This document shows positions 43,704-51,894 of a stretch of 64,000 nucleotides of DNA, piece after piece. This DNA is from Chloroflexaceae bacterium (GTDB lineage: Bacteria > Chloroflexota > Chloroflexia > Chloroflexales > Chloroflexaceae). Position 1 is the stretch's first letter; the number at the start of each line of letters is the position of its first letter. The position numbers and the translations under genes are program-made. The stretch covers positions 28,337 through 92,336 of the forward strand of contig JANWYD010000015.1 in the NCBI GenBank assembly GCA_025057155.1, written 5' to 3'. The notes under the pieces were generated by a model. It worked only from the letters and a program-made list of their open reading frames with translations. It had not been told where the DNA came from and did not search any database.

Positions 43704-44567
43704 TTATTGTTGCCGAAACCGTTCATTCCAAAAGTAGTTCACACTTCGATATTGATATCCTCGAAAACCGTGCATCTTCAACTGGTCAATGCATGACTTT
43801 CGTATGTATTCGCCGTGAAATTCTGCGATGATCAGTCTGGTTCGTGGCAGCCATTCCGAACCGTTTAACAACACTTCCAACTCTGCACCCTCAATATCTA
43901 TTTTTAGGATGTCCAGAGCGACGGCTCCAGAGCTTTGTAATAGATTACTGATCGTTGTGCACTCAATCTCTACCCCCTGTGTATCAGCATTTATCACTGA
44001 TGCCCCGGAAAACGAACCCGATAAATACAGTGTCATCTCTTTATTCCAGAGGCCCTTTTGGAGCAACTTGACACGATCGGAATATGGCTGCAGATTTTGT
44101 TTCGCAATCGCGAAATTTGCCGGATTAGGTTCAAGGGCTTTGACAGTGCAGTTTTTAAATCGATTCAAGAAATAAATAGACACATCTCCGATGTAGCCAC
44201 CTGCATCAATGATAAGTTCTGGTTCAATAAACCTGTCGATTCGGCCATACTGATGTCTTATCAGATTATCAACTAGCTCGCCCACGTCCGTTGTTCCTGG
44301 CCGAAAGTAAATTGGGTAGGGATAGTTCTTAAAATTCACATGGCGCTGAGTCTCTCCAGGCAGAGGTTGACGGTACAATGTTCGATACACGCCAAACCCC
44401 TCTGACTTGATAACACAATACCGGTTTAGTAACCGGGAAGCAGACTGGTAAATAGGTCCTCTGACATTGATTACGCGCCGTATAGCCGTGCGCACCTTAT
44501 CTCTGTTTTGCACCTCGCTACGCAGTTCGGCGCGTGGATGTTTAACATTATCGCTGCTAGTAGCCAT
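43704..44567 (-). CDS. FkbM-family methyltransferase
   Basis: The 287-residue SAM-dependent methyltransferase has the FkbM signature: ELIIDAGGYIGDVSIYFLNR (SAM motif I), VKALEPNPANFAIAKQNL, and DILKIDIEGAELEVLLNG in the C-terminal half. It probably O-methylates a sugar of the polysaccharide. The length is normal, in contrast to the truncated relative at 41842-42246. AAGGAG precedes the ATG by about 11 bases. The gene is A+T-rich compared with the epimerase gene upstream; the change in composition falls near 44.6 kb. Confidence 0.9.
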   Translation of the reverse strand: MATSSDNVKHPRAELRSEVQNRDKVRTAIRRVINVRGPIYQSASRLLNRYCVIKSEGFGVYRTLYRQPLPGETQRHVNFKNYPYPIYFRPGTTDVGELVDNLIRHQYGRIDRFIEPELIIDAGGYIGDVSIYFLNRFKNCTVKALEPNPANFAIAKQNLQPYSDRVKLLQKGLWNKEMTLYLSGSFSGASVINADTQGVEIECTTISNLLQSSGAVALDILKIDIEGAELEVLLNGSEWLPRTRLIIAEFHGEYIRKSCIDQLKMHGFRGYQYRSVNYFWNERFRQQ

Positions 44568-44634
44568 GTTCTTTACACTCCTTTCCTTTCACATAGATCA
44601 CCGTGTTTTATCTCTAGAAAGAGCTCAGAGATTG

Positions 44635-45663
44635 CTATACCGCCCATACACGAGGTGCATCGGCCGCTGACCAGGCGCGGCTGCGCTCATACTCCACCAC
44701 CGAGACCAGAATCTCATCGAGCGAACGGGTGGCCCGCCAGCCGAGCAGGGCCTGGACGCGGCGGGTGTCGGGCACGCGGCGCTGCATATCCTCGAAGCCG
44801 GGGCCGTAGGCCTCGCTGTAGGGCACGCTGACGATCGGCGAGGCGCTGCCGGTCAGGCGCCGCACGCGCTCGGCAAGCTCCCGGATGCTCACCTCTTCGG
44901 GATTGCCGATATTGTAGAGGCGCCCCGGCGCCTCGGGGTGCAACGCCAGCCCGATGATCGCCTCCACTGCGTCACGCACGTCGCAGAAGCAGCGGCGCTG
45001 CGTGCCGTCGCCGAACACGGTGATCGGCTCGCCCCGCAGCGCCTGGCGCACGAACCGCGGGACGACCATGCCGTACTGCCCGGTCTGCCGCGGGCCCACG
45101 GTGTTGAACAGCCGGAAGGGCACCACCTCCAGGCCGAATTCGCGCTGGTAGGCCAGGGCCAGAAACTCATCCACCATCTTGCTCGCCGCGTAGGCCCAGC
45201 GGCTGCGCCCCGTCGGCCCCAGCAGCACGTCGTCGTCTTCGCTGAAGGGGATCTTGAGGCCCTTGCCGTAGACCTCCGAGGTGCTGGCGATCAGCGTCCG
45301 GCAGCGGTAGCGCAGCGCGGCCTTGAGCACTACCTCGGTGCCCATGATGTTTGTTTCGATCGTATGTACAGGGTGATCGACGATCAGTTGCACCCCTACG
45401 GCCGCCGCCAGGTGCACCACGACCTGAGCCTGCGAGGCCAGCCGGTCCAGTACGGTCTCGTCGGTGATGCTGGCCCGGGCGAAATGAAACAGCGGGTTGT
45501 TCAGCAGGTGGGCGATGTTATCAATGCTTCCGGTCGAAAGGTTGTCAATAACCAGCACCCTGTAACCCCGGCCGATCAGCGCGTCCGCCAGGTGCGAGCC
45601 GATGAAGCCGGCGCCGCCCGTAATAAGGAAAGTCGGCCCGATCGGGTGATTAATAGCTTCCAC
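44635..45663 (-). CDS. NAD-dependent sugar-nucleotide epimerase/decarboxylase (SDR)
   Basis: The 342-residue extended SDR has GGAGFIGSHLADALIGRG, DNLSTGSIDNIAHL, the catalytic STSEVYGK and YAASKMVDEF. The C-terminal NTVGPRQTGQYGMVVPRF is typical of enzymes related to UDP-glucuronate decarboxylase and UDP-sugar 4-epimerases. It supplies an unknown nucleotide sugar. The start is the GTG at 45663, behind AAGGAG; the much longer open frame upstream runs antiparallel through the WecC gene region and does not look like protein. It is 71 bases from the WecC-like gene. Confidence 0.9.
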   Translation of the reverse strand: MEAINHPIGPTFLITGGAGFIGSHLADALIGRGYRVLVIDNLSTGSIDNIAHLLNNPLFHFARASITDETVLDRLASQAQVVVHLAAAVGVQLIVDHPVHTIETNIMGTEVVLKAALRYRCRTLIASTSEVYGKGLKIPFSEDDDVLLGPTGRSRWAYAASKMVDEFLALAYQREFGLEVVPFRLFNTVGPRQTGQYGMVVPRFVRQALRGEPITVFGDGTQRRCFCDVRDAVEAIIGLALHPEAPGRLYNIGNPEEVSIRELAERVRRLTGSASPIVSVPYSEAYGPGFEDMQRRVPDTRRVQALLGWRATRSLDEILVSVVEYERSRAWSAADAPRVWAV

Positions 45664-45734
45664 GTTTTTCTCCTTGCCTGGCCGGGTCGTCGGGCATGTT
45701 TCGCCGCGCGGTCGTTTGGGGGAGGCGCGAAGGT

Positions 45735-47048
45735 CTACGCCACCTCGCGCTTCGCCAGGACGGGGCCGAGCGCGCGCCGCGTATCCACCACCAGACGCGC
45801 CGTTTCTCGCACCACGGCCCAGTCGTAGGACGAGTGGTCGGTGGCCACGACCACGCAGTCGGCGTACTGCAGCGCGGTCTCCAGGTCCTTCACCGCGCTC
45901 AGCGACACGCCGTCGTAGCTGAAGCTCGGCACATAGGGGTCGTGGTAGCTCACCTGCGCGCCCTTTTCGGCCAGGAGGTGGATGATGTCCAGCGCCGGGG
46001 ACTCGCGGATGTCGCTGACGTCTTTCTTGTAGGCCACCCCCAGCACCAGCACCCGGCTGCCCTTCACCGCCTTCCCGGCGTCGTTCAGGGCGTCCTGCAC
46101 CTTCTGCACCCAGTAGCGCGGCATGGCGGTGTTGATCTCGCTGGCCAGTTCGATGAAGCGCGCGGTGTAGTTGAGGGTGCGCAGCTTCCATGAGAGGTAA
46201 AGCGGGTCGATCGGGATGCAGTGCCCGCCCAGTCCCGGCCCCGGCGTGAACTTCATGAAGCCGAAGGGCTTGGTCGCCGCGGCCTCGATGACTTCCCAGG
46301 CGTCCAGGCCTAGCTTGTCGCACATCAGCAGCACTTCGTTGACCAGGCCGATGTTGACCGCGCGGAAGGTGTTTTCCAGTAGCTTGACCATCTCGGCCGC
46401 CTCGGGCGACGAAACCGGGACGATGGCGGCGATCGCCGCGCCGTAGAGCGCCTGCCCGACTTCCAGGCAGGCCGGGGTTACGCCGCCCATCACCTTGGGG
46501 GTGTTGGCCGTGGTCCAGTCCTTGCGCCCCGGGTCAACCCGCTCGGGCGAGAAGCAGAGGAAGAAGCTCTCGCCGACCTTGAGCCCCGGATCGTTCTGGC
46601 TGAGGCGCGGCAGCAGCACCTCGGTGGTGGTGCCCGGGTAGGTGGTGCTTTCGAGCACGATGAGTATGCCGGGGCGCAGGCGGGTGGCGATCGACTCGGC
46701 GGCATCGGCGATGTAGGAGATGTCGGGGTCGCCGGTCTTGTTCAGGGGCGTGGGCACGCAGATGCTCACCGCGTCGCACTCGCGCAGCGCGGCGAAGTCG
46801 GTAGTGGCGACCAGCAGCCCTTCGGAAGCCAGCGGGCGCAGCCGCTCGCTGGGAATGTCCTCGATATACGAATGGCCGGCGTTGAGCGCCTCAACCTTGC
46901 GCCGGTCAACGTCAACGCCTACCACCCGGAAGCCGGCCTCGGCGAAAACCACGGCCAGCGGCAGGCCGACGTAGCCCATGCCAATCACGGCGATCCGCGC
47001 CTCCCGATCGGCGATCTTTGTGAGCAACTGTTGGCGATAATCAATCAT
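45735..47048 (-). CDS. wecC: UDP-N-acetylglucosamine/mannosamine 6-dehydrogenase (WecC/WbpA-like)
   Basis: The 437-residue protein is a nucleotide-sugar dehydrogenase: IAVIGMGYVGLPLAVVFAEA (NAD-binding), ICVPTPL, ESTTYPGTT, FSPERVDPGRKDW, KLLENTFRAVNIGLVNE, and the catalytic Cys277 in GPGLGGHCIPIDP. It oxidises C6 of a UDP-HexNAc to the uronic acid in two NAD-dependent steps. With the WecB-like epimerase it could make UDP-ManNAcA; UDP-GlcNAcA is the alternative. The uronic acid could be the substrate of the AsnB-like amidotransferases. Confidence 0.92.
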   Translation of the reverse strand: MIDYRQQLLTKIADREARIAVIGMGYVGLPLAVVFAEAGFRVVGVDVDRRKVEALNAGHSYIEDIPSERLRPLASEGLLVATTDFAALRECDAVSICVPTPLNKTGDPDISYIADAAESIATRLRPGILIVLESTTYPGTTTEVLLPRLSQNDPGLKVGESFFLCFSPERVDPGRKDWTTANTPKVMGGVTPACLEVGQALYGAAIAAIVPVSSPEAAEMVKLLENTFRAVNIGLVNEVLLMCDKLGLDAWEVIEAAATKPFGFMKFTPGPGLGGHCIPIDPLYLSWKLRTLNYTARFIELASEINTAMPRYWVQKVQDALNDAGKAVKGSRVLVLGVAYKKDVSDIRESPALDIIHLLAEKGAQVSYHDPYVPSFSYDGVSLSAVKDLETALQYADCVVVATDHSSYDWAVVRETARLVVDTRRALGPVLAKREVA

Positions 47049-47087
47049 TAGTCTTGCTCTCTTTCTCTGATTCGGAGTTGAAGATCT

Positions 47088-47108
47088 CGGAGGGGCTACG
47101 CCCCTCCG
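47088..47108. terminator. Short perfect hairpin before wecC
   Basis: CGGAGGGGC (47088-47096) pairs with GCCCCTCCG (47100-47108) around TAC. It lies in the 191-base gap between the adaptor gene and the wecC-like gene and could slow or stop transcription unless the antiterminator acts. No T-run follows on either strand. Confidence 0.45.
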
Positions 47109-47239
47109 AACCTCCCCGTACAGGAGCGGTTGGAGGAGGTATGGGGAACCCGGGGTCGTTCAAATCCCTGCCAGGAGGGGACGGGGAACCTGGCGGCCCC
47201 TATGCCTGCCCCTGCTGGAAGGGACGGTGCACCGCTTGC

Positions 47240-48772
47240 TCAGGCCCCGAAGGTGACCTGCACGGTCATTCCCCAGCGCAGGCGATCGTCCCAGGTGTCA
47301 GGAGCGATCACTGCGGTGTAGTGGGTCTGGCCCTGCTCGCTGCGGCTGAGGAACTGGATGCGCTCGACACGGCCCGTCAACGCGAGGTCGGGGAGGGCAA
47401 AGGAGGTGATCGAAACCTGGTCACCCTCACGCACGCGCACAATTTCGAGGTCGGTAAGAGCGCGGACCTCCACGCGCCAGGCGGAAAGGTCGGCCAGCAC
47501 AATCACGGGGTCACGGCCGCCGGGCGTTTCACCGGGCACCACCTTTACCGCCACGACCGTGCCGGCGATGGGCGCGCTAAGGGTGGCCTGGGCCAGGCGC
47601 AATTCGGCCTGTTGCAGCCGAACCTGGCTCTCCACCACCGCCGCCCGGGCCAGGGCCAGAGTGCTGGGCGCGGTCAGCAAATCCTGCAGACGGGCCTGGG
47701 CCTGCGCCACCCCGGCGCCCGCCGCGGCGAGCGCACCCGCTCGCTCGCCGCCAGTCAGGCGCGCCAGGCGCGCTTCAGCCTCGACGAGGGCCGCGCGGGC
47801 GCTGGCCAGTTCGGCCGACTGGGGTCCTGCCAGGAGCAGGTCGAGGTTGGCCTGAGCCGCGGCCACGGACGCCTCGGCGGCGGCCAGGCCGGCGATTTCG
47901 TCCTGGCGCCGGGCTTCATACTCGACTTTGGCCCGCTCAAGGGCCGACTCGGCATTGGCCATGACCAGCTCGGCCCGCGCCAGGGCCTCGGCGGCTGCCT
48001 GACCCTGCGCATCGTCGCCGCTGTTGCGTTGGCGCTCGGCATACGCCGCGCTGTAGGTTACCTGAGCATTTCGCAGGTCGTTGGCGCGCTCTTCCATCAG
48101 GCGACGCGCTTCCTCCTTGCGCGCCGAGAGCGTGGCCCGTTGCTGCTCCAGGTTCGCTCGCGCCCGCTCAACCTCGGCCCGCGCCTTGCGTACCTCGGCG
48201 TCACGGGGGCCGGCCTCCAACTGTCGCAGCCGCGCCCTGGCCTGCTCGACGGCGGCGCGGGCGGCCTCGATGTCGGCGGGGGTCACCTGACCGGCGATCT
48301 GGGCCTGACGGGCGCGCGCCTCGGCCACCTGGGCCTCGGCCTCGGCGATCTGGGCCGGGCTGGAGCCGGCGGCCAGACGGTCGTACTCGGCCTGGACACG
48401 GCTCAGGGCGGCTCGCGCCTCTGCCACCTCCAGATCGAGGTCGCGGGAGTCCAGGCGCAGCAGGGGGTCGCCAACATTCACCGTGTCGCCCTCGCGCACC
48501 AGCACCTCCACGACCGGAATGCCCGCGAGGGGCGCACTCAACTGCACACTCTGCACCGGGGCCACCAGCCCCTCAACCACCAGTTGGTTTGGCGCGGCGG
48601 CCTGCGCGACTGAGGGGGGGCGCGAAGAAACGGGCACGGCGGTCGCCGTGGGCGCCGGCCCCACGGTGACGGGCGGCGTCCCGATCGCGGCCTGGCCGCC
48701 AAGGAGATAGGCCGCCAGGGCGATCAGGGCGACGGCGACAATCACCAGAACGGGTCGAACAAGGCGGCGCAT
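47240..48772 (-). CDS. HlyD-family membrane fusion (adaptor) protein
   Basis: The 510-residue protein has one N-terminal membrane helix (about 5-23), a biotinyl-lipoyl-like half (SVQLSAPLAGIPVVEVLVREG, then GDTVNVGDPLLRLD), a very long coiled coil (about 105-360, rich in ARAAVEQARARL-like heptads) and the second lipoyl half (LSAPIAGTVVAVKVVPGE) with a beta-barrel domain. Such adaptors join an inner-membrane transporter to the envelope exterior; no transporter gene is adjacent. In this cluster it may help polysaccharide export. ATG 48772, behind GTGGAG, is preferred over GTG 48784. Confidence 0.9.
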   Translation of the reverse strand: MRRLVRPVLVIVAVALIALAAYLLGGQAAIGTPPVTVGPAPTATAVPVSSRPPSVAQAAAPNQLVVEGLVAPVQSVQLSAPLAGIPVVEVLVREGDTVNVGDPLLRLDSRDLDLEVAEARAALSRVQAEYDRLAAGSSPAQIAEAEAQVAEARARQAQIAGQVTPADIEAARAAVEQARARLRQLEAGPRDAEVRKARAEVERARANLEQQRATLSARKEEARRLMEERANDLRNAQVTYSAAYAERQRNSGDDAQGQAAAEALARAELVMANAESALERAKVEYEARRQDEIAGLAAAEASVAAAQANLDLLLAGPQSAELASARAALVEAEARLARLTGGERAGALAAAGAGVAQAQARLQDLLTAPSTLALARAAVVESQVRLQQAELRLAQATLSAPIAGTVVAVKVVPGETPGGRDPVIVLADLSAWRVEVRALTDLEIVRVREGDQVSITSFALPDLALTGRVERIQFLSRSEQGQTHYTAVIAPDTWDDRLRWGMTVQVTFGA

Positions 48773-48880
48773 CTGGCGCTCCACATCAACTCACACGCAT
48801 CAGACACGACGAACTGGGGATCGCTCGATCAACGTTCGAGCTTCGGCACGATGCAGACCTCGCCCGGATGCGCCAGGCTC

Positions 48881-48912
48881 AATCCACAATCCAAAATCTG
48901 CAATCGACAATC
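48881..48912 (+). repeat. ATCCAAA-type repeat, degenerate copy
   Basis: CAATCCACAATCCAAAATCT and CAATCGACAATCGCAC occupy the gap between the chain-length/kinase gene and the adaptor gene. It is one of the dispersed 7-bp-type repeat arrays. Confidence 0.7.
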
Positions 48913-48915
48913 GCA

Positions 48916-50418
48916 CTAACGCCAGCGTTCGGGCGCCCCTGGCGGGCCGAGCCTCGCTGGTGGCCCGGCCTCTCCCAGAACAGGGAGCGGCTTCGCCCCA
49001 TCAAGCGGCGAATATGGCAGCGCCGGACCGTATCCGGGCGCCGCGGGGGCCCGCAGCAACGTCTGCTGGGGCTCGGGGGCGCCAAGCATCCCCACCGCCG
49101 GGCGCTCGGCCTGGTTGAGGACGACGCCAAGGAGGTCAACCTTCGTGCGGGCCAGGGCCTGGCGCGCCCGCAGCAGCTTGTCGGCCTGGGTGCGGCCGGC
49201 CTCAACCACGAGCAGCGAACCGTCACACGAGCGGGCCAGCAGGGCCGTCTCAATCACCTCGAGTACGGGCGGGCTGTCGAACACCAGGACGTCGGCGTGC
49301 GGTTGGAGGGCCCTGGTCAGCGTCAGCAACCGGCCGGGGGTCAACAGTCGCGCGGCGCTGAGCAGCCCGAGCTGGGGCTTCGGCCCGCTCAGCAGCAGCC
49401 GCAGGTTCTCCACGCCACTCTCCACCGTCTGCAAGTAGGGATCGCCGACGCCGTCGGGGCGCATCACCGTGGTCAACCCACGGTCATTCTGCTGCTCGAA
49501 CAACTGGTGGATCATAGGACGGCGCAGATTGGCATCAACCAGGATCACCCGCAGCCCGGTCTGCGCCAGGGCAATCGCCAGGTTCGCCGCCGTCAGGCTC
49601 TTACCCTCACCCGCGTCAGGGCTGGTGACGATCAGGGTGCGGATCGGGCGCGCGGCGGGGTCGCTCTCCAGGACCAGGCGCAGCATACGGTAGACTTCGG
49701 CGCTGTGCGAGGCGGGCCGGGTGCGGGTCACCAGGCGCTGGTGCGGTTTGCGACCCTCCAGGAAGCCCATCGCGATGATGGTCGGCAGCCCCGTGAGCTG
49801 GGCGATGTCAATTTCGGAGCGCACCCGCGTATCGAAGAACTCAATCGCAAAAACAAGCGCGCCAGCGAGCAGCAGAGCGACCAGGGTCACGATAGCGATC
49901 ATGCGCAGCGGCCCTGAGCTGATCGCTCTAATCGGCGGGGAGGCCGGCTCGACGACGTTCAGCCCGCCGCGTCCGGTCGCGTAGGGGTTAGCCAGCAGCG
50001 TTCCGGCCTGCCGATTGAAAGCCGCCACTGTCGCGTTGGCGATTGCCGCGGCCCGCTGGGGGTCGCTGTCGCGCGCGCTTAAAACGATGATCTGCGTGTC
50101 GCGCACGTCTTTGATCGCCATCCGCTCGGCCAGTTCCTCGGGAATGGTTTCCAGCCCAAGCTCGGCGATCACCTGCTCGAGCACGGGGCGCTTGAGCAGC
50201 AACTCGCGGTAGGTCTTTACCAGTGAGCTGCGACTATCGGGGATGAGACGCTCGGCGACCTCGGGGCTTGGCGCTCCCGCTGCGACGAGCAGCGTCGTCC
50301 GCGCCTCGTACACGCGCGGCTGGCGCTGGGCGATTACATAGCCGGTGGCGGCGCCGAGCGCGCCCATAATCACGACGAGCCACCACCAGCGCTTTGCGAT
50401 CTGAATGTACTGGGCCAT
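48916..50418 (-). CDS. Chain-length determinant/BY-kinase-like protein (Wzz + CpsD type)
   Basis: The 500-residue protein starts with a Wzz domain (membrane helix about 10-30, periplasmic part to about 170, second helix about 170-195 with the Pro-rich PASPPIRAISSG). A cytoplasmic P-loop domain follows, with SPDAGEGKS (K273), VDANLRRP (Walker A') and VLVFDSPPV. It resembles bacterial tyrosine kinases that control polysaccharide chain length. The C terminus (about 450-500) is Pro-rich and has only two Tyr, so the usual Tyr cluster is weak. It is the first structural gene after the antiterminator gene. Confidence 0.9.
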   Translation of the reverse strand: MAQYIQIAKRWWWLVVIMGALGAATGYVIAQRQPRVYEARTTLLVAAGAPSPEVAERLIPDSRSSLVKTYRELLLKRPVLEQVIAELGLETIPEELAERMAIKDVRDTQIIVLSARDSDPQRAAAIANATVAAFNRQAGTLLANPYATGRGGLNVVEPASPPIRAISSGPLRMIAIVTLVALLLAGALVFAIEFFDTRVRSEIDIAQLTGLPTIIAMGFLEGRKPHQRLVTRTRPASHSAEVYRMLRLVLESDPAARPIRTLIVTSPDAGEGKSLTAANLAIALAQTGLRVILVDANLRRPMIHQLFEQQNDRGLTTVMRPDGVGDPYLQTVESGVENLRLLLSGPKPQLGLLSAARLLTPGRLLTLTRALQPHADVLVFDSPPVLEVIETALLARSCDGSLLVVEAGRTQADKLLRARQALARTKVDLLGVVLNQAERPAVGMLGAPEPQQTLLRAPAAPGYGPALPYSPLDGAKPLPVLGEAGPPARLGPPGAPERWR

Positions 50419-50439
50419 GCTACTCCCGTTAGCTTACCG

Positions 50440-50521
50440 GGCACGCTCCGCCGTTGCGACATTCGTCGCCTCGCCTCGCCCGTCACTAGGCACGCTCCGC
50501 CACTGCGACATTCGTCGCCTC
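50440..50521 (+). repeat. 33-bp direct repeat, period 49
   Basis: Two copies beginning GGCACGCTCCGCC and ending GACATTCGTCGCCTC lie at 50440-50472 and 50489-50521; they differ at two positions. The second is just before a conserved-looking GC stretch. Function unknown. Confidence 0.8.
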
Positions 50522-50818
50522 AAGCGGCGCCCTCGATAAGCGAACGATCCCATCGGAAGACCCTGAGAGGGCCGTGCCCTTCAGGAACGCTTCCGCCGAA
50601 TGGTCAGTGAGAAGAGCAGGGAAATCAGGTTTTCCTGCGCCCTGGCTTGCGAGAAAGTTTTCGAACAGTTTTGTTTTTACAGAACCTGATCAGAAGACCT
50701 GGTCATTATTTCAGGCTTCAACTCTGTAAACAGGACTGCCTGGTTTTTAACACACTGAGTGTAGTGAAGCATTTATGTCCTCTCACAGTAGCGCGCCACT
50801 CCTCACCCTCCCCCCCTG

Positions 50819-50855
50819 CCCCCTCCCTCTCCACCTCAGGCGGAGAGGGAGGGGG
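50819..50855. repeat. Perfect 14-bp inverted repeat (CCCCCTC family)
   Basis: Arms 50819-50832 and 50842-50855 are perfectly complementary (CCCCCTCCCTCTCC). Relatives are at 519-548, about 24.68 kb and 55654-55678. Confidence 0.8.
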
Positions 50856-50940
50856 CGCCGAGCGCAGCGGGAAACTTCACTAATGCCAATTTCTGTTGAA
50901 TAGAGTGCGGCGCATCATCCTCGGATCTCATTCAGACGCC

Positions 50941-51033
50941 ATATCCGGCAATCGCAAATTCAAAATCCACAATCCGAAATCGCGACGGTATATCCGGCAA
51001 TCGCAAATCCAAAATCCACAATCCGAAATCGCG
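50941..51033 (+). repeat. Tandem 49-bp repeat with ATCCAAA-type core
   Basis: Two tandem copies (from 50941 and from 50990) begin ATATCCGGCAATCGCAAAT and continue with AAAATCCACAATCCGAAATCG. The preceding CAGACGCCATAT is shared with the related array near 57276, so the element is longer than the 7-bp units alone. Confidence 0.85.
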
Positions 51034-51044
51034 CTACAGCCCCC

Positions 51045-51554
51045 TCACACCTCGCGCCTGCGGATCTGCGCCGCGCTGAGCTCCGCAGGGACGGCGCGGT
51101 TGCTAAGGAGGGCGAGCAGGACACGCACACGGTCGCCGCCGTTAAGGCGGGCGTCGAAAATCGCCTCTACACCCTTGAGGGGACCAGAGGTGATCACCAC
51201 CGGGTCACCGGGGTTCAGGCCCAGGAAAGTCTCGCCCCCGACGGCCACAAGCGCCTTGACACGCTCCTTGATCGCGGCGATGATTGCATCGTCCACGGCC
51301 GCAGGCTCGCCATCGAAGGCCACCAGGCCAAGGGCATAGGGCATATACTCGAAGGTCGAGACGCCCATCTCTGCCAGGTTGGTGCGCACGAACATGTAGC
51401 CGGGAAAGTAGGCCGCCATCGGCTTCGCTCGCGGGTTGACGCGCTGTACCGGAATGCGCGGGTAGAAGATCGTACAGCCCTGGGACGTGGCGTGATGGTA
51501 AAGGGCTTCTTCTTTATGCGACTTGCTGCGCAGGACGTACCACTGTGCTTGCAT
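51045..51554 (-). CDS. NusG/RfaH-like transcription antiterminator
   Basis: The 169-residue protein has an N-terminal NGN domain (QAQWYVLRSKSHKEEALYHH, YFPGYMFVRTNL) and a C-terminal KOW region (LNPGDPVVITSGPLKGVEAI). It is of the specialised NusG paralogue type (RfaH, UpxY, LoaP) that allows polymerase to cross long polysaccharide operons. Its position at the head of a 30-kb minus-strand cluster supports this. The frame is open to 51638; ATG 51554, behind AGGGGGG, starts the NGN domain. No clear ops/JUMPstart motif was found. Confidence 0.9.
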   Translation of the reverse strand: MQAQWYVLRSKSHKEEALYHHATSQGCTIFYPRIPVQRVNPRAKPMAAYFPGYMFVRTNLAEMGVSTFEYMPYALGLVAFDGEPAAVDDAIIAAIKERVKALVAVGGETFLGLNPGDPVVITSGPLKGVEAIFDARLNGGDRVRVLLALLSNRAVPAELSAAQIRRREV

Positions 51555-51894
51555 AGGCCCCCCTGTCTTCTCGTTCCTGGATCCGGCCGCGTGAGTGGCA
51601 AGGTCGCTGCACAACCCATTTATATCATCTGGAATCATGGGGCCTTCGCAGAGGATGAAACGTCATTTATTGAACGGCCATGTAAGGATCATTTTTAAAT
51701 GCGCATTATTAACCAAGAGATCATCAATTACAGATCAAGAAAGGACTTGCCAGCCTCGCTCGGTAGAGAAAAAGGGAAACCAGGTTTCCCCACCGCTCCA
51801 CATAAACGGTCGAGAAAGAAAAAGCCCCGGAGGGCTTTGCCCTTTATTTCAAAAATGTAATCATGAAACGCGCCCCTGAACTAGCTTCACCCCC
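51555..51894. other. Divergent control region of the polysaccharide cluster
   Basis: The 340-base gap contains an A+T-rich stretch (51665-51770), the likely promoter area of the antiterminator gene, although no clear -35/-10 pair was fixed. It also holds a GGGAAACC-A-GGTTTCCC palindrome (51774-51790) and a terminator-like hairpin near the flippase start. No gene is seen. Confidence 0.5.
51813..51838 (-). terminator. Rho-independent terminator-like structure on the minus strand
   Basis: Read on the minus strand, AAAGCCC (51838-51832) pairs with GGGCTTT (51827-51821) around four bases and is followed by TTCTTTCT. It faces the antiterminator gene, so it could attenuate a transcript started just upstream, or it could stop antisense transcription from the flippase region. 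Confidence 0.5.

Larger units (their letters stand above)
50419..51044. other. 626-base intergenic region rich in repeats
   Basis: No gene is seen. The region contains a 33-bp direct repeat (50440-50472 and 50489-50521), a GGGAAATC...GGTTTTCC hairpin (50616-50638), a CCCCCTCCCTCTCC hairpin (50819-50855) and a tandem ATCCAAA-type array (50941-51033). It separates the antiterminator gene from the first large gene of the cluster, where a NusG-like protein would load on polymerase. Confidence 0.7.

Noticed and set aside
45664-46323. Long N-terminal extension of the epimerase at 44635-45663
   Set aside because: It overlaps the WecC-like gene on the same strand in another frame, is low-complexity, and the GTG at 45663 has a good ribosome site in front of the NAD motif.
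47054-48613. 519-codon plus-strand frame antisense to the HlyD-like gene
   Set aside because: It mirrors the Ala/Arg/Glu-rich coiled coil of the real gene; no independent domain or ribosome site.
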